From: Brevundimonas sp.
Lineage (GTDB): Bacteria > Pseudomonadota > Alphaproteobacteria > Caulobacterales > Caulobacteraceae
Length of the DNA: 52,871 nt
Assembly (NCBI RefSeq): GCF_013823285.1
Contig: NZ_PNLV01000005.1
Coordinates: 1-52,871 of the forward strand
Reading direction: 5' to 3'
Both the position numbers and the translations under genes were made by a program. Of this stretch, positions 1 through 10,147 are shown one piece after another. The notes beneath the pieces are model-generated. The model saw nothing but the letters and a program-made list of their open reading frames with translations. It was not told the DNA's origin and did no database searches. Numbering within the stretch: the first letter of the stretch is position 1; every line of letters starts with the position of its first letter.

Positions 1-21
1 CGCATCCGTGCGTGGAGCCGG

Positions 22-42
22 CCCTCTCCCAAGGGGAGAGGG
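22..42. repeat. Perfect 9-bp inverted repeat upstream of pyrH
   Basis: CCCTCTCCC and GGGAGAGGG are separated by AAG. It lies in the pyrH leader and could be the terminator of a gene left of the window or a dispersed intergenic palindrome. The following bases (ATCAACTAAAA) are not a clean T-tract on the + strand, so the function is open. Confidence 0.5.
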
Positions 43-139
43 ATCAACTAAAAGGGGCGCGTCGGCTTTAAGGTCGGCGCGCCCTTCGTCTAGAATGGGT
101 CCGCCGATTCCGGCGACCCCGACCCGAGAGAGCATCGCC

Positions 140-886
140 ATGAGCCCGACCCGCGCCGATCCCAAATACAAGCGCGTGCTGGTCAAGGTGTCGGGCGAGG
201 TGCTGATGGGGGACAAGGGCTACGGCCTGGACATCAAGACCGTGGACGCCATCGCCGCCGAGATCGCCGAGGTGGCGCGGACCGGGGTGCAGCTGTGCCT
301 GGTCATCGGCGGCGGCAACATCTTCCGCGGCCTGTCGGGCGCGGCCAGCGGCATGGAGCGCGCCAGCGCCGACTACATGGGCATGCTGGCCACGGTCATG
401 AACGCCCTGGCCATGCAGAACGCCCTGGAGCGGCTGAACGTGGACACCCGCGTGCAGTCGGCGATCCAGATGGACACCATCTGCGAGCCCTATATCCGCC
501 GCCGGGCCCTGCGCCATCTGGAGAAGGGCCGCGTGGTCATCTTCGCCGCGGGCGTGGGCGCGCCGTTCTTCACCACGGACTCGGGCGCGGCCCTGCGGGC
601 GGCCGAGATGGGCTGCGACGCCCTGCTGAAGGGCACCAGCGTGGACGGGGTCTATACGGCCGATCCCAAGAAGGATGCGTCGGCCACGCGCTATGACACC
701 CTGACCTATCACGACGTGCTGGCCAGGGACCTGCGCGTCATGGACGCCTCGGCCATCGCCCTGATGCGCGACAACGGCATCCCCATCGTGGTCTTCTCGA
801 TCCGCGAACACGGCGCCCTGAAGGCTGTGCTCGAGGGCAGGGGAGTCTATACGGTCATCAGCGACAACCCGGCGAACGGGGCCTGA
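140..886 (+). CDS. pyrH: UMP kinase
   Basis: Cytoplasmic UMP kinase (248 aa) phosphorylates UMP to UDP with ATP in pyrimidine nucleotide synthesis. It belongs to the amino-acid-kinase fold, unlike eukaryotic UMP/CMP kinases. The N-terminal [13 protein letters not shown] loop and the glycine-rich [10 protein letters not shown] segment bind phosphate, and [18 protein letters not shown] and [11 protein letters not shown] are family motifs. The frame is open upstream to base 8, but the ATG at 140 gives the normal family N-terminus about nine residues before the first strand, so I use it. frr follows 25 bases later, the widespread pyrH-frr pairing; tsf would be expected just left of the window. 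Identification is secure; only the start rests on family length. Confidence 0.95.
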   Translation: MSPTRADPKYKRVLVKVSGEVLMGDKGYGLDIKTVDAIAAEIAEVARTGVQLCLVIGGGNIFRGLSGAASGMERASADYMGMLATVMNALAMQNALERLNVDTRVQSAIQMDTICEPYIRRRALRHLEKGRVVIFAAGVGAPFFTTDSGAALRAAEMGCDALLKGTSVDGVYTADPKKDASATRYDTLTYHDVLARDLRVMDASAIALMRDNGIPIVVFSIREHGALKAVLEGRGVYTVISDNPANGA

Positions 887-911
887 GGTCAAAGGAAACA
901 CGGACAAGAGC

Positions 912-1469
912 ATGAGCAAACCCGATCTCGCATCCTATCGAAACCGCATGGACAAGGCGGTCGCCGCCCTGAAGGAAGAGTTCAGCGGCCTGCGCACCGG
1001 CCGGGCCAATTCGGGCCTGCTGGATCCCGTGCAGGTGGAGGCCTACGGCTCGGTGTCGCCGCTGAACGCGGTGGCGGCCATCAGCGTGCCGGAACCGCGC
1101 ATGATCACGGTCAATGTCTGGGACAAGGGCATGGTGGTCTCGGTGGAGAAGGCCATCCGCGCCGCGGGCCTCGGCCTGAACCCCATCGTCGACGGACAGA
1201 CCCTGCGCATCCCGATCCCGCCCCTGACCGAGGAGCGGCGCAAGGACCTGGTCAAGCTGGCGGGCAAGTACGCCGAGCAGCAGAAGATCGCCGTGCGCAA
1301 CGTGCGCCGCGACGCCAACGACGACCTGAAGAAGGCCGAGAAGGCGGGCGACGTCAGCCAGGACGAGCAGAAGAAGATGGAGGCCGAGGTCCAGAAGGAC
1401 ACGGACGCCGCCATCAAGCGCATCGACGAGACGCTGAAGACCAAGGAAGCGGAGATCATGCAGGTCTGA
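912..1469 (+). CDS. frr: Ribosome recycling factor
   Basis: Ribosome recycling factor (185 aa, the usual length) acts with EF-G to split the post-termination ribosome. The protein shows the family pattern: an N-terminal helix with [20 protein letters not shown], the [19 protein letters not shown] beta domain (residues about 30-105), and a C-terminal helical hairpin ending in [14 protein letters not shown]. It begins 25 bases after pyrH and ends just before uppS, so the three are probably cotranscribed. Nothing unusual is visible. Confidence 0.96.
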   Translation: MSKPDLASYRNRMDKAVAALKEEFSGLRTGRANSGLLDPVQVEAYGSVSPLNAVAAISVPEPRMITVNVWDKGMVVSVEKAIRAAGLGLNPIVDGQTLRIPIPPLTEERRKDLVKLAGKYAEQQKIAVRNVRRDANDDLKKAEKAGDVSQDEQKKMEAEVQKDTDAAIKRIDETLKTKEAEIMQV

Positions 1470-1502
1470 GGCGGTTTGACCGCCCGGCCCGGCACACAGG
1501 GA

Positions 1503-2285
1503 ATGGCTGACGACATGCGCGCGATGGCTGCGCCCACCGACGGCCCTTCCGATCCGGGGCCCCGGCATGTGGCGATCATCATGGACGGCAACGGCCGCTG
1601 GGCCGCCGCCAGGGGACTGCCGCGCGCGGCGGGCCACAAGGAAGGCGTGGCCGCCCTGAAGCGCACTGTGCGCGGCTGCGCCGGTCTGGGCGTGCGCTGC
1701 CTGACCGTGTTCGGGTTCTCGACCGAGAACTGGCGCCGTCCGGCCGACGAGGTCTCGGACCTGATGGGGCTGGTGCGGTCCTATGTGGCCAGCGACCTGA
1801 CGGGGCTGGCGAAGGAGGGCGTGCGCATCCGCGTGCTGGGCCGCCGCGAGGGGCTGCCGCCCGACATCGCCGCCATCGTCCAGAAGGCCGAGCGGGACAC
1901 CGCGCACAATGCCCGCTTCCTGCTGCAGGTGGCGTTCAACTACGGCGGCCAGGCCGACATCGTGGACGCCGCCCGCCGGCACGCCGAGCGGGTGCTGGCG
2001 GGCGAGGCTCCGGTGGACATCAGCGAGGCGGATTTCGGGGCGTTGATGTCGACCGCGGGGGCGCCGCCGCTGGACCTGATCGTGCGGACCTCGGGCGAGG
2101 TGAGGCTGTCCAACTTCCTGCTGTGGGAGGCGGCCTACGCCGAACTGGTTTTTCAGGACATCCTGTGGCCCGACTATGGTCCTGAGGCGTTGAAGGCGGC
2201 GATCGACGAGTATCAGGCGCGCGAGCGCCGCTTTGGCGGACGTCCCGCGCAGACGGCTGCCGCCCAGACGGCGAAGGCGAACTGA
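1503..2285 (+). CDS. uppS: Isoprenyl transferase (undecaprenyl diphosphate synthase)
   Basis: Cis-prenyltransferase that extends FPP with isopentenyl-PP to undecaprenyl diphosphate, the lipid carrier for peptidoglycan and O-antigen. HVAIIMDGNGRWA carries the catalytic Asp, followed by FGFSTENWRRP and the C-terminal DLIVRTSGEVRLSNFLLWE and ELVF motifs. The start is uncertain: TTG at 1476 and ATGs at 1503, 1515 and 1524 are in frame, all before conserved sequence. An AGGGA at 1498-1502 fits 1515 (spacing 12) better than 1503. The stop overlaps the cdsA start by one base (TGATG), implying translational coupling. The arginine of the usual RTSGExRxSNF motif is present. Confidence 0.94.
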   Translation: MADDMRAMAAPTDGPSDPGPRHVAIIMDGNGRWAAARGLPRAAGHKEGVAALKRTVRGCAGLGVRCLTVFGFSTENWRRPADEVSDLMGLVRSYVASDLTGLAKEGVRIRVLGRREGLPPDIAAIVQKAERDTAHNARFLLQVAFNYGGQADIVDAARRHAERVLAGEAPVDISEADFGALMSTAGAPPLDLIVRTSGEVRLSNFLLWEAAYAELVFQDILWPDYGPEALKAAIDEYQARERRFGGRPAQTAAAQTAKAN

Positions 2286-3100
2286 TGGCGTTTCGGGCGA
2301 AAGACATCGGACTTCGCGCGGCCTCGGCCCTGGTGCTGGCGCCTGCCGCGATGCTGGCCATCTGGGGCGGGGGCTGGTGGTTCGCCGCCCTGATCGCCGC
2401 CGCCTGCATCCTGCTGGCCCGCGAGTGGGCCCTGATGAGCGCGCGCGGCGCGCAGCGGCTGGTGTGGGGCGCGGTGGCGGCCGCCCTGGTGGCGGTGGTG
2501 CTGATCGCCCACGTGGGCCATGTGCCGGCGGCCCTGATCACCCTGGTGTTCGGCGCGGCCCTGGCGGGGGCGTTCGCCCGGCGGCTGGGCCAGCAGGGGC
2601 TGGATGCCGCCTACGGGGTTCTGTACCTGGGCTGGCCCGCGATCCTGTTCATCTGGCTGAGAGGACAGCCCGAGGGCCTGGGCTGGACCGTGCTGCTGTT
2701 CATGACGGCCTGGTCGGCGGACGTTCTGGCCTATCTGGTCGGCACCCTGCTGAAGGGTCCCAGGCTGTGGCCCCGGTTTTCGCCCAACAAGACCTGGTCC
2801 GGCTTCATCGGCGGCCTGATCGGCGGTCTGGCTGCGGGCGCGTTGATCGTGGCGTCGCCGTGGCCGGATCTGGGGACGCTGAGCGTGGTCTGGGGCGCGG
2901 TTCTGGGCTTGGCGGGCGCCATCGCCACCATGGCGGGCGACCTGTGGGAGTCGGCGCTGAAGCGGCGGTACGGCGTCAAGGATGCGGGTGATCTGATCCC
3001 CGGCCACGGCGGCCTGCTGGACCGGGTCGACGGGCTGATGTTCGCGGTGGTGGTGATCGCCGCCGGATTTGTCCTGCTGCAATGGATGGGCGTAGCCTGA
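2285..3100 (+). CDS. cdsA: Phosphatidate cytidylyltransferase
   Basis: Integral membrane enzyme (271 aa) that makes CDP-diacylglycerol from CTP and phosphatidic acid, the branch point for all phospholipids. Several hydrophobic segments precede the CDS signature near the C-terminus: [14 protein letters not shown] followed by [15 protein letters not shown]. The [14 protein letters not shown] segment is also typical. It overlaps uppS by one base and dxr by one base (TGATG at both junctions), so it is the middle gene of a tightly coupled uppS-cdsA-dxr unit found in many alphaproteobacteria. Confidence 0.95.
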   Translation: MAFRAKDIGLRAASALVLAPAAMLAIWGGGWWFAALIAAACILLAREWALMSARGAQRLVWGAVAAALVAVVLIAHVGHVPAALITLVFGAALAGAFARRLGQQGLDAAYGVLYLGWPAILFIWLRGQPEGLGWTVLLFMTAWSADVLAYLVGTLLKGPRLWPRFSPNKTWSGFIGGLIGGLAAGALIVASPWPDLGTLSVVWGAVLGLAGAIATMAGDLWESALKRRYGVKDAGDLIPGHGGLLDRVDGLMFAVVVIAAGFVLLQWMGVA

Positions 3101-4296
3101 TGATCCGTCGCCGCGTGACCATCCTGGGCGCCACCGGATCGGTGGGGCGTTCGACCCTGGACCTGATGGATCAGGCGGAGCAGGCGGGCAGCGGCGCGTT
3201 CGCGGTGGAGGCCCTGACCGGGGCGGGCAACATCGCCCTGCTGGCCGAGCAGGCGCGGCGCTGGCGGCCCCGGCTGGTGGTGACGGCGGAGGCGGAGCGG
3301 CTGGATGAGCTGAAGTCGGCCGTGGCGGGGCTGGATGTGGCCGTGGCGGCCGGGACCGAGGCGGTGGTGGAGGCGGCGACGCGGCCCTCGGACTGGGTCA
3401 TGGCGGCCATCGTGGGCGCGGCGGGGCTGCGCTCGGCCTGGGCGGCGGCGGGGACCGGGGCGACCCTGGCTCTGGCCAACAAGGAGAGTCTGGTCAGCTG
3501 CGGGCCGGCCCTGATGTCGCGGGTGCGGCAGGCGGGCGGGCGGCTGATCCCCGTGGATTCCGAGCATTCGGCCATTTTCCAGGTGTTTCCCGCCGAGGCG
3601 CCCGAACGGGTGGCGCGGGTGGTGCTGACGGCCTCGGGCGGGCCGTTCCGGGCCCTGTCCAGCGCACAGATGGCGCGGGTGACCCCGGAACAGGCGGTGG
3701 CCCATCCCAACTGGAGCATGGGGGCCAAGATCTCGGTGGACAGCGCCACCATGGCCAACAAGGGCCTGGAGATGATCGAGGCGGCCTATCTGTTCGGGCT
3801 GGAGGCGGGGCGCATCGACGTGGTGGTGCATCCGGAATCCATCATCCACAGCCTGGTGGAGATGATCGACGGTTCGACCCTGGCGCAGATGGGGCCGCCG
3901 GACATGAAGACGCCCATCGCCTGCGCCCTGGCCTGGCCGGACCGAATCGCCTGGCCCGCGCCGAGGCTGGATCTGGCGGCGCTGGGGGCGCTGACGTTCG
4001 AGGCGCCCGACGAGACGCGATTCCCGGCCCTGGCGCTGGCGCGGCAGGCGCTGGAGGCGGGCGGGGCGGCCCCGGCGGTGTTCAACGCCGCAAACGAGGT
4101 GGGCGCGCGCGCTTTCCTTGACCGCAAGCTGGGCTTTCTCAATATTGCCGCAGTCGTGGCCGAAACCATGGAGCGACTGGCGCGAGCCGACGAGGCCGCC
4201 GACGCTCCGGATGCATGCGATGCCGCTCTGCGCATCGACGCCCTGGCGCGACGGACGGCCCAGCGGATCGTGGCCGATCACGCGCAGGCCGCGTGA
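3100..4296 (+). CDS. dxr: 1-deoxy-D-xylulose-5-phosphate reductoisomerase
   Basis: Second enzyme of the MEP isoprenoid pathway: converts DXP to MEP with NADPH (398 aa). The NADPH-binding [13 protein letters not shown] is at the N-terminus, [12 protein letters not shown] in the middle, and the metal and substrate motifs [19 protein letters not shown] and [20 protein letters not shown] follow. An ATG at 3082 inside cdsA is in frame, but the ATG at 3100 overlaps the cdsA stop in the same TGATG arrangement as the preceding gene and gives the standard N-terminus. Its product supplies isopentenyl-PP to UppS, encoded two genes upstream. Confidence 0.95.
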   Translation: MIRRRVTILGATGSVGRSTLDLMDQAEQAGSGAFAVEALTGAGNIALLAEQARRWRPRLVVTAEAERLDELKSAVAGLDVAVAAGTEAVVEAATRPSDWVMAAIVGAAGLRSAWAAAGTGATLALANKESLVSCGPALMSRVRQAGGRLIPVDSEHSAIFQVFPAEAPERVARVVLTASGGPFRALSSAQMARVTPEQAVAHPNWSMGAKISVDSATMANKGLEMIEAAYLFGLEAGRIDVVVHPESIIHSLVEMIDGSTLAQMGPPDMKTPIACALAWPDRIAWPAPRLDLAALGALTFEAPDETRFPALALARQALEAGGAAPAVFNAANEVGARAFLDRKLGFLNIAAVVAETMERLARADEAADAPDACDAALRIDALARRTAQRIVADHAQAA

Positions 4297-4320
4297 CCTG
4301 TATGCGTAACGAGGCGGGTT

Positions 4321-4337
4321 CGTCGAATTCCTCGACG
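4321..4337 (+). other. Small stem-loop between dxr and rseP
   Basis: CGTCGA-ATTCC-TCGACG forms a perfect 6-bp stem in the 64-base gap before rseP. There is no T-tract, so it is not a convincing terminator. It may be an mRNA processing or stability element. Confidence 0.3.
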
Positions 4338-4360
4338 GCTTTAGGGAGGCGCTTCGCCCC

Positions 4361-5578
4361 ATGATCGATTTCATCGGCCAGGCGCTGATTTACGTCGTGC
4401 CGTTCCTGCTGGTGCTGACGCTGGTGGTGACCATCCACGAGCTGGGGCACTTCTGGGTGGCGCGGGCCTTCGGGGTGAAGGTGGACCGGTTCTCCATCGG
4501 CTTCGGCAAGGGCGTTCTGAGCCGCACGGACAAGCACGGCATCGAATGGCGGCTGGGATGGATCCCCCTGGGCGGCTATGTGAAATTTTCGGGGGACGTT
4601 GACGCCTCCAGCGTGCCCGACGCGCGCGGGCTTGACGCCATGCGCGACGAGATCGCCGCGACCCGCGGGGCAGGGGCCGAGAAGGACTATTTCCATTTCA
4701 AGCCGGTGTGGCAGCGCGCTCTGATCGTGGCGGCCGGGCCGTTCGCCAATTTCGTCCTGGCCATCACCATCTTCGCCTTTCTGTTCAGCCTGATCGGCGT
4801 GGAGATGCGGCCGCCCCGCATCGCCGGCGTGGCGCCGGAGAGCGCGGCCGAGGCGGCCGGCTTCCAGACCGGCGACCTGATCCTGAGCATCAACGGCCGT
4901 GCGGTGGAGGATGACGCCACAGTGCGCCGCATGGTGGCGCTGAGCGCCGGCGACTCGATGGATTTCGTGGTGCTGCGCGGGGAGAGCGAGGTGGCGCTGA
5001 CCGCCACGCCCGAGCGCATCGAGCGGCCCGACCGCATCGCCGGTTCGGTGCGTATGGGCGTTCTGGGCGTCGAATTGCAGCCCCTGGCCGGCGAACGGCG
5101 TCATGTGCGCTATCCGCCCCATGAGGCGGTCTGGCAGGGCGTCAAGGAGACCGGTGCGGTGCTGGAGACGACCCTGACCTATCTGGGGCGCATCATCACG
5201 GGGCGGGAATCAGGGGACCAGCTCAGCGGCCCCCTGGGAATCGCCAAGGCCTCGGGCGCCCTGACCAACGCTGCGGCCGACGTCGACGCGTCCGCCGGAA
5301 TTCGCCTGGCGAACGTATCCCTGACCCTAATCAGCTTCGCCGCCATACTTTCGATCGGAATTGGCTTTCTAAACCTGTTGCCGATACCGGTTCTGGACGG
5401 CGGGCACCTGCTGTTCTACGGCTACGAGGCCGTAGCCCGGCGTCCGCTGGCCGCCGGGGTCCAGGAGATGGGGTATCGCATTGGTCTTGTATTGCTGGTC
5501 GGATTAATGTTGTTCGCCACCTGGAACGACCTGCGGAAACTCAGTCTCTTTCAATTCCTGGGCGGGCTCTCTTCATGA
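4361..5578 (+). CDS. rseP: RIP metalloprotease RseP (site-2 protease, M50)
   Basis: Inner-membrane zinc protease (405 aa) that cleaves transmembrane substrates such as anti-sigma factors and signal-peptide remnants. The first membrane segment holds HELGH (residues 26-30), the zinc site. The second catalytic motif is NLLPIPVLDGGHL near residue 340, within the C-terminal membrane segments. A single PDZ domain lies between (about residues 150-225; IAGVAPESAAEAAGFQTGDLI). E. coli RseP has two PDZ domains; one is usual in this group. An AGGGAGG at 4343-4349 precedes the ATG. The stop overlaps the bamA start by four bases, linking it to outer-membrane assembly. Confidence 0.94.
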   Translation: MIDFIGQALIYVVPFLLVLTLVVTIHELGHFWVARAFGVKVDRFSIGFGKGVLSRTDKHGIEWRLGWIPLGGYVKFSGDVDASSVPDARGLDAMRDEIAATRGAGAEKDYFHFKPVWQRALIVAAGPFANFVLAITIFAFLFSLIGVEMRPPRIAGVAPESAAEAAGFQTGDLILSINGRAVEDDATVRRMVALSAGDSMDFVVLRGESEVALTATPERIERPDRIAGSVRMGVLGVELQPLAGERRHVRYPPHEAVWQGVKETGAVLETTLTYLGRIITGRESGDQLSGPLGIAKASGALTNAAADVDASAGIRLANVSLTLISFAAILSIGIGFLNLLPIPVLDGGHLLFYGYEAVARRPLAAGVQEMGYRIGLVLLVGLMLFATWNDLRKLSLFQFLGGLSS

Positions 5579-8043
5579 GCAATCGCCGCTCGCCGATGGT
5601 TTTCTCCATGATTCAACGACGCCCTGAAGCTTTCCGCACCCATGGCCGCGCCAGCGTTCTGGCGTTGATCATCGCCGCGGGGCTGGGGGGACCGGCTCTG
5701 GCCCAGGACGCCGCCCCGCAACAGGCCCCCGCCGCCGGCGAGATCCAGCTGCCGCAGACCGCGCAGCCCGCAGTCGTCCAGCAAGCCCAGAGCGGCGTGG
5801 CCAACCGGATCCTGGTTCAGGGCAACCAGCGGATCGACCAGACAACGATCCTGTCCTACCTGCCGATCCAGCCGGGCGACACGGTCGAGCCGGTGGTGCT
5901 GGATGTGGCGGTCCGCACGCTCTACCGCACCAACCTGTTCGCCGATGTGCAGATGGCGCTCGACGGCACCGACCTGATCATCCAGGTGGTCGAGAACCCC
6001 GTGATCAACCAGGTGGTGTTCGAGGGCAACAGCGCCGTGAGCGAGGACAAGCTGCGCGAGGAGGTCACTATCCGGCCCCGCGGCATCTACACCCCCGCCC
6101 GGGTGCAGGAGGATGTGCAGAGCATCGTCGAGCTGTACCGGCTGTCGGGCCGCATCTCGGCCACGGTGACCCCCAAGCTGATCCAGCTGGAGCAGAACCG
6201 GGTCGATCTGGTGTTCGAGATCGACGAGGGCGTGTCCACGGGCGTGCGCGGCATCAATTTCCTGGGCAACCGGGCGTTCTCGGACAGCGACCTGCGCGGT
6301 GTGATGGTCACCAAGACCTCGCGCTGGTGGCGGCTGTTCTCCAGCAACGACAACTACGACCCCAATCGCCTCGATTATGACCAGCAACAGCTGCGCAGCT
6401 TCTACACCAACCGGGGTTATTATGATTTCCGCGTGGTGTCGGCGGTGGCCGAACTGTCGCCCAGCCAGGACGACTTCCTGGTCACCCTGACGGTGGACGA
6501 GGGCGAGCAGTACAATTTCGGCGCCATCACCGTCGCGACCCAGAGCGAACGCCTGAACGCGGATTTCCTGCGCCGCCTGCTGCCCCTGCAGGAAGGGGAT
6601 CTCTACGAAAGCGACCGCATCGAGCAATCGGTGGACGCCCTGACCTTCGCGGCGGGGTCGGCCGGCTACGCCTTTGTGGATATCCGTCCCACCTATCAGG
6701 CCAATCCCGAGGCCCGAACGGTGGACGTGACCTTCAATGTCCGCGAGGGCGAGCGGGTCTATGTCGAGCGCATCGATGTGGTGGGCAACACCCGCACCAT
6801 CGACCCGGTCATCCGGCGGGAACTGCTGCTGGTGGAAGGCGACGCCTTCAACCGGACCCTGGTGGAGCGCTCGCGCAACAATCTGCGCACCCTGGGCTTC
6901 TTCGAGGATGTCACGATCACCGAGGTGCGGGGCAGCGAGCCTGACCGCAGCGTGGTGACGGTCCAGGTGACCGAACAGCCCACCGGCGAACTGTCTGTCG
7001 GCGCCGGGTTCAGTTCGGTGGACTCCTTCATCATCAACCTGGGCATCACGGAGCGGAACTTCCGCGGCCGGGGCCAGAATGTGGTCGCGCGCCTCGAATG
7101 GGGTTCGATCCGTCAGCAGATCGACTTCCGCTTCACAGAGCCCAAATTCCTGGGCCGTGACGTGCGCGCCGGCTGGGACCTGTATCACTCGCGCTACGAC
7201 TACAGCGAGTTCTCGTCCTACAGCTACGCCTCGACCGGCGGCGGCGTCCGGCTCTCCTGGCCGATCAACGGCTATACCCTGTTCTCGACCCGTTACTCCC
7301 TGCGGGCCGACGATGTGACCGTGCCGGGCAATTTCTGCACCGGGGGCGCGGGATCGCGGGCCCTGTGCGAACAGATCGGGGAGTCCATCAACTCGTCGAT
7401 CGGCTACACCCTGCTGGTGGATCGCCGCAACGACCCGATCCGCCCCACGCGCGGCTGGACCGGCACCCTGCGTCAGGATTTCGCCGGTGTCGGCGGCGAC
7501 GTGAACTATGTCCGCAGCGAACTGGACGCGTCCTGGTATCATGGCTTCAGCCCCGAGTGGGTCGTGACCGTGCAGGGCTCGACCGGTTATGTGGCGGGCT
7601 GGAGCGGCGACGCCATCCGGATCAACGACCGCTTCTTCAAGGGCGGCAACAGCTTCCGGGGCTTCGAGACCGCAGGTATCGGCCCGCGCGACCTGGCCCA
7701 GGGGACCAGCAGCCGGGGCAACGCCCTGGGCGGCAATTTCTACGCCATCGGCACGGTCGAACTGACGGTTCCCAACTATCTGCCGGAGGAATACGGCATC
7801 CGCACCTCGCTGTTCGTGGATGTGGGCACGCTGGGGATTCTGGACGACCGCTACAAGTTGCTCGCCAACGGCACCATCGATACGCAGATCGTCGATGAGC
7901 TGGCGCTGCGGGCTTCGGCGGGCATCAGCGTCCACTGGCGCTCGCCCATGGGGCCGATCCGCCTCGATTTCAGCCAGGTCCTCGCAGAAGAGGACTACGA
8001 TGTGACGGAAACCTTCCGTTTCTCAACCTCGACCCAGTTCTAA
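5575..8043 (+). CDS. bamA: Outer membrane protein assembly factor BamA
   Basis: Essential Omp85 protein (822 aa) that folds beta-barrel proteins into the outer membrane. A signal peptide ends near residue 43 (GGPALA, then QDA). Five POTRA domains follow (about residues 65-470; repeats such as VVFEGNSAVSEDKLREEV and IDVVGNTRTIDPVIRRELL), then a 16-strand barrel with the lid-lock RFFKGGNSFRGFE (VRGF-type motif) and a terminal aromatic strand ending in TSTQF. The ATG at 5575 overlaps rseP by ATGA. A later ATG (residue 12, 5608) would give a shorter n-region. It is followed after nine bases by an OmpH/Skp chaperone. Confidence 0.96.
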   Translation: MSNRRSPMVFSMIQRRPEAFRTHGRASVLALIIAAGLGGPALAQDAAPQQAPAAGEIQLPQTAQPAVVQQAQSGVANRILVQGNQRIDQTTILSYLPIQPGDTVEPVVLDVAVRTLYRTNLFADVQMALDGTDLIIQVVENPVINQVVFEGNSAVSEDKLREEVTIRPRGIYTPARVQEDVQSIVELYRLSGRISATVTPKLIQLEQNRVDLVFEIDEGVSTGVRGINFLGNRAFSDSDLRGVMVTKTSRWWRLFSSNDNYDPNRLDYDQQQLRSFYTNRGYYDFRVVSAVAELSPSQDDFLVTLTVDEGEQYNFGAITVATQSERLNADFLRRLLPLQEGDLYESDRIEQSVDALTFAAGSAGYAFVDIRPTYQANPEARTVDVTFNVREGERVYVERIDVVGNTRTIDPVIRRELLLVEGDAFNRTLVERSRNNLRTLGFFEDVTITEVRGSEPDRSVVTVQVTEQPTGELSVGAGFSSVDSFIINLGITERNFRGRGQNVVARLEWGSIRQQIDFRFTEPKFLGRDVRAGWDLYHSRYDYSEFSSYSYASTGGGVRLSWPINGYTLFSTRYSLRADDVTVPGNFCTGGAGSRALCEQIGESINSSIGYTLLVDRRNDPIRPTRGWTGTLRQDFAGVGGDVNYVRSELDASWYHGFSPEWVVTVQGSTGYVAGWSGDAIRINDRFFKGGNSFRGFETAGIGPRDLAQGTSSRGNALGGNFYAIGTVELTVPNYLPEEYGIRTSLFVDVGTLGILDDRYKLLANGTIDTQIVDELALRASAGISVHWRSPMGPIRLDFSQVLAEEDYDVTETFRFSTSTQF

Positions 8044-8052
8044 AGGCTCAAA

Positions 8053-8628
8053 ATGAAACGTCTTCTTCTCACCGCCGTCGCGGGCGCCGTCGCGCTCTCC
8101 GCCCAGACCGCCGCCGCCCAGACCCAGCTTCAGAACCCGGGTCCCGCCATTCCGGGCATGTGCGTCTATCACAACGAACGCCTGCTGGCGCAGTCGTCGG
8201 CCGGCCAGTCCCTGGCCCAGGGCATGCAGCGCCTGGTCCAGGAAGTCCAGGGCGAGCTTGCGCCCTATGGCTCCTCGATCCAGAACGACGCCACGGCCAT
8301 CCAGCAACTGCCGGAAGACCAGCAGGGCCCCCGCGTTCAGGCCCTGCAGCAGCGCATCCAGGAAGCCCAGCAGCTGGAGCAGACCCGCGACACCGAGCTG
8401 CGCTACACCCGCGCCCAGCAGATCAACACCATCGCCACCGCCGTGGACCCGATCATCGTGGCCGTCTACCAGGAGCGCGGCTGCGGCATGCTGGTGGACC
8501 GGGAAAGCGTCTATGTGCTGAACCCGGCCATGGACATCACCGACACGGTGATCGAGCGCCTGAACAGCGCCCTGCCGTCGCTGAGCTTCACGCGCCAGTC
8601 GCCGCCGCCGCAACAGCAGCAGCAGTAA
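8053..8628 (+). CDS. OmpH/Skp family periplasmic chaperone
   Basis: Secreted 191-aa protein with a signal peptide (residues 1-22, ending ALSAQTAAAQ) and a helical middle rich in Gln, Ala and Glu (about residues 50-130), as expected for the Skp/OmpH coiled-coil arms that shield unfolded outer-membrane proteins. The position between bamA and lpxD is the classical skp locus, and context carries much of the identification because sequence conservation is weak. Oddities are two cysteines (MCVYHNE and ERGCGMLV), which could form a disulphide, and a low-complexity PPPQQQQQ tail. Confidence 0.82.
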   Translation: MKRLLLTAVAGAVALSAQTAAAQTQLQNPGPAIPGMCVYHNERLLAQSSAGQSLAQGMQRLVQEVQGELAPYGSSIQNDATAIQQLPEDQQGPRVQALQQRIQEAQQLEQTRDTELRYTRAQQINTIATAVDPIIVAVYQERGCGMLVDRESVYVLNPAMDITDTVIERLNSALPSLSFTRQSPPPQQQQQ

Positions 8629-8652
8629 GTCGCGGGAGCGGGTTGAGCCGGC

Positions 8653-9672
8653 ATGCCCGACGCCCGCTTCTTCACGACCGCTGATCCGCTGACCGTCGCG
8701 GACATCGCCGCCCTGACCGGGGCGGAGGTGGTTCGCGGCGCCGATGCGGTCATCAAGACCGTCGCGCCCCTGTCCCAGGCGGATCGGGGCGCGATCGCCT
8801 TTCTGGGCGACCGACGGCATCTGACCGCCCTGACCGGTACAGGCGCGGGGGCGGTTTTCGTCCCCGCCGACATGGTCGGGCGCGCGCCGGGCGGCGCCGC
8901 CGTCCTGGCGACCCGCTTTCCCCAGGCGGCGTGGGCCATGACCGCCACGCGGCTGCATCCGGCCATCGAGGCGGACGACACCCCGGGCGTACACCCGAGG
9001 GCCGAGCTTGAAGACGGAGTCCGGCTGGGTGCGGGGGTGGTGATCGGCGCCGGGGCGCGGGTGGGCCGGGGAAGCGTGATCGGGGCCAACACCGTGATCG
9101 GGCCGGGTGTCGCCATCGGCCGGGCCTGCCGCATCGGCGCCAACGTCTCGATCGCCTTCGCCCTGATCGGGGACCGGGTCCGCATCGCCGCGGGCGGTGT
9201 GATCGGCGAGGCGGGGTTCGGCGCGGCGGCTTCGGCGAAGGGGCCGGTGGACATTCCCCAGCTGGGCCGGGTGGTCATCCAGGACGACGTCTCGATCGGC
9301 GCGGGGACCTGCATCGATCGCGGCGCCTATGGGGACACGGTGATCGGGGAGGGGAGCAAGCTCGATAATCTGGTCCACATCGCGCACAATGTGGTCCTCG
9401 GCCGGTTCTGTCTGCTCGCCGCCCAGGTGGGGATTTCCGGCTCGGTGGTCATCGGCGACGGGGTCATGTTCGGCGGCCAGGCGGGCGTGGGAGACCATCA
9501 GACCATCGGCGCCGGCGCCCGGATCGCCGGGGCGGCGGCCGTACTTTCGGATGTTCCGCCGGGCGAAACCTGGTCGGGTTATCCGGCCAGACCGCTACGC
9601 CGGTTCTTGCGCGAAACCGTCTGGCTGGCCAAACAGGCGAAGTTTCGCAGCAAGGGAACGAGTGATGAGTGA
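8653..9672 (+). CDS. lpxD: UDP-3-O-(3-hydroxyacyl)glucosamine N-acyltransferase
   Basis: Third step of lipid A synthesis: transfers a 3-hydroxyacyl chain from ACP to the amino group of UDP-3-O-acyl-glucosamine. The protein (339 aa) has the N-terminal uridine-binding domain (to about residue 100), then a left-handed beta-helix of hexapeptide repeats ([20 protein letters not shown]). The catalytic histidine lies in [11 protein letters not shown], and a C-terminal helix follows. It overlaps fabZ by eight bases. Order and overlaps match the conserved lpxD-fabZ-lpxA-lpxI-lpxB unit. Confidence 0.95.
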   Translation: MPDARFFTTADPLTVADIAALTGAEVVRGADAVIKTVAPLSQADRGAIAFLGDRRHLTALTGTGAGAVFVPADMVGRAPGGAAVLATRFPQAAWAMTATRLHPAIEADDTPGVHPRAELEDGVRLGAGVVIGAGARVGRGSVIGANTVIGPGVAIGRACRIGANVSIAFALIGDRVRIAAGGVIGEAGFGAAASAKGPVDIPQLGRVVIQDDVSIGAGTCIDRGAYGDTVIGEGSKLDNLVHIAHNVVLGRFCLLAAQVGISGSVVIGDGVMFGGQAGVGDHQTIGAGARIAGAAAVLSDVPPGETWSGYPARPLRRFLRETVWLAKQAKFRSKGTSDE

Positions 9673-10147
9673 GGCGGCGAAGGGCGAGGCGATCGACTAC
9701 GCGGAGGTTCTCCGGCGCATCCCGCACCGGTATCCCTTTCTGCTGGTGGACCGGGCCGAGGATTACCGCGCCAATGAATCCATCGTCGGGATCAAGAACG
9801 TCACCGCCAACGAGCCGTTCTTCCAGGGCCATTTCCCCAACAATCCGGTGATGCCCGGTGTGCTGATCGTCGAGGCCATGGGCCAGTCGGGGGCCCTGCT
9901 GATGTCCAAGACCCTGGATGCGGACGTTTCGGGCAGGACCATCATGTTCATGGCGGTGGACGGGGCGCGGTTCCGCCGACCCGTGCGGCCGGGCGACGTG
10001 CTGCGTCTGCATGTGCATGTGACCAAGCACCGGGGCGACCTGTTCAAGTTCCGCGGCGAGGCCTTCGTGGACGGCAAGATGGCGGCGGAATGCGAGTTCG
10101 CGGCCATGGTCGTCGACAACCCGAAATCCGAGACCCCCGGGACATGA
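9665..10147 (+). CDS. fabZ: 3-hydroxyacyl-[ACP] dehydratase FabZ
   Basis: Hot-dog dehydratase (160 aa) that removes water from 3-hydroxyacyl-ACP in fatty acid elongation. It competes with LpxA/LpxD for the same substrate, which explains its place among the lpx genes. [10 protein letters not shown] begins the core; the catalytic His is in [14 protein letters not shown] and the Glu in [10 protein letters not shown]. The frame is open back to 9389 inside lpxD, but the ATG at 9665 gives the family N-terminus ([16 protein letters not shown]). The stop overlaps the lpxA ATG (ATGA). Confidence 0.95.
   Translation: MSEAAKGEAIDYAEVLRRIPHRYPFLLVDRAEDYRANESIVGIKNVTANEPFFQGHFPNNPVMPGVLIVEAMGQSGALLMSKTLDADVSGRTIMFMAVDGARFRRPVRPGDVLRLHVHVTKHRGDLFKFRGEAFVDGKMAAECEFAAMVVDNPKSETPGT

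Noticed and set aside
5551..7935. 794-aa minus-strand open frame
   Set aside because: Exactly antisense to bamA and His/Asp/Gly-rich, as expected for the shadow of a high-GC gene.
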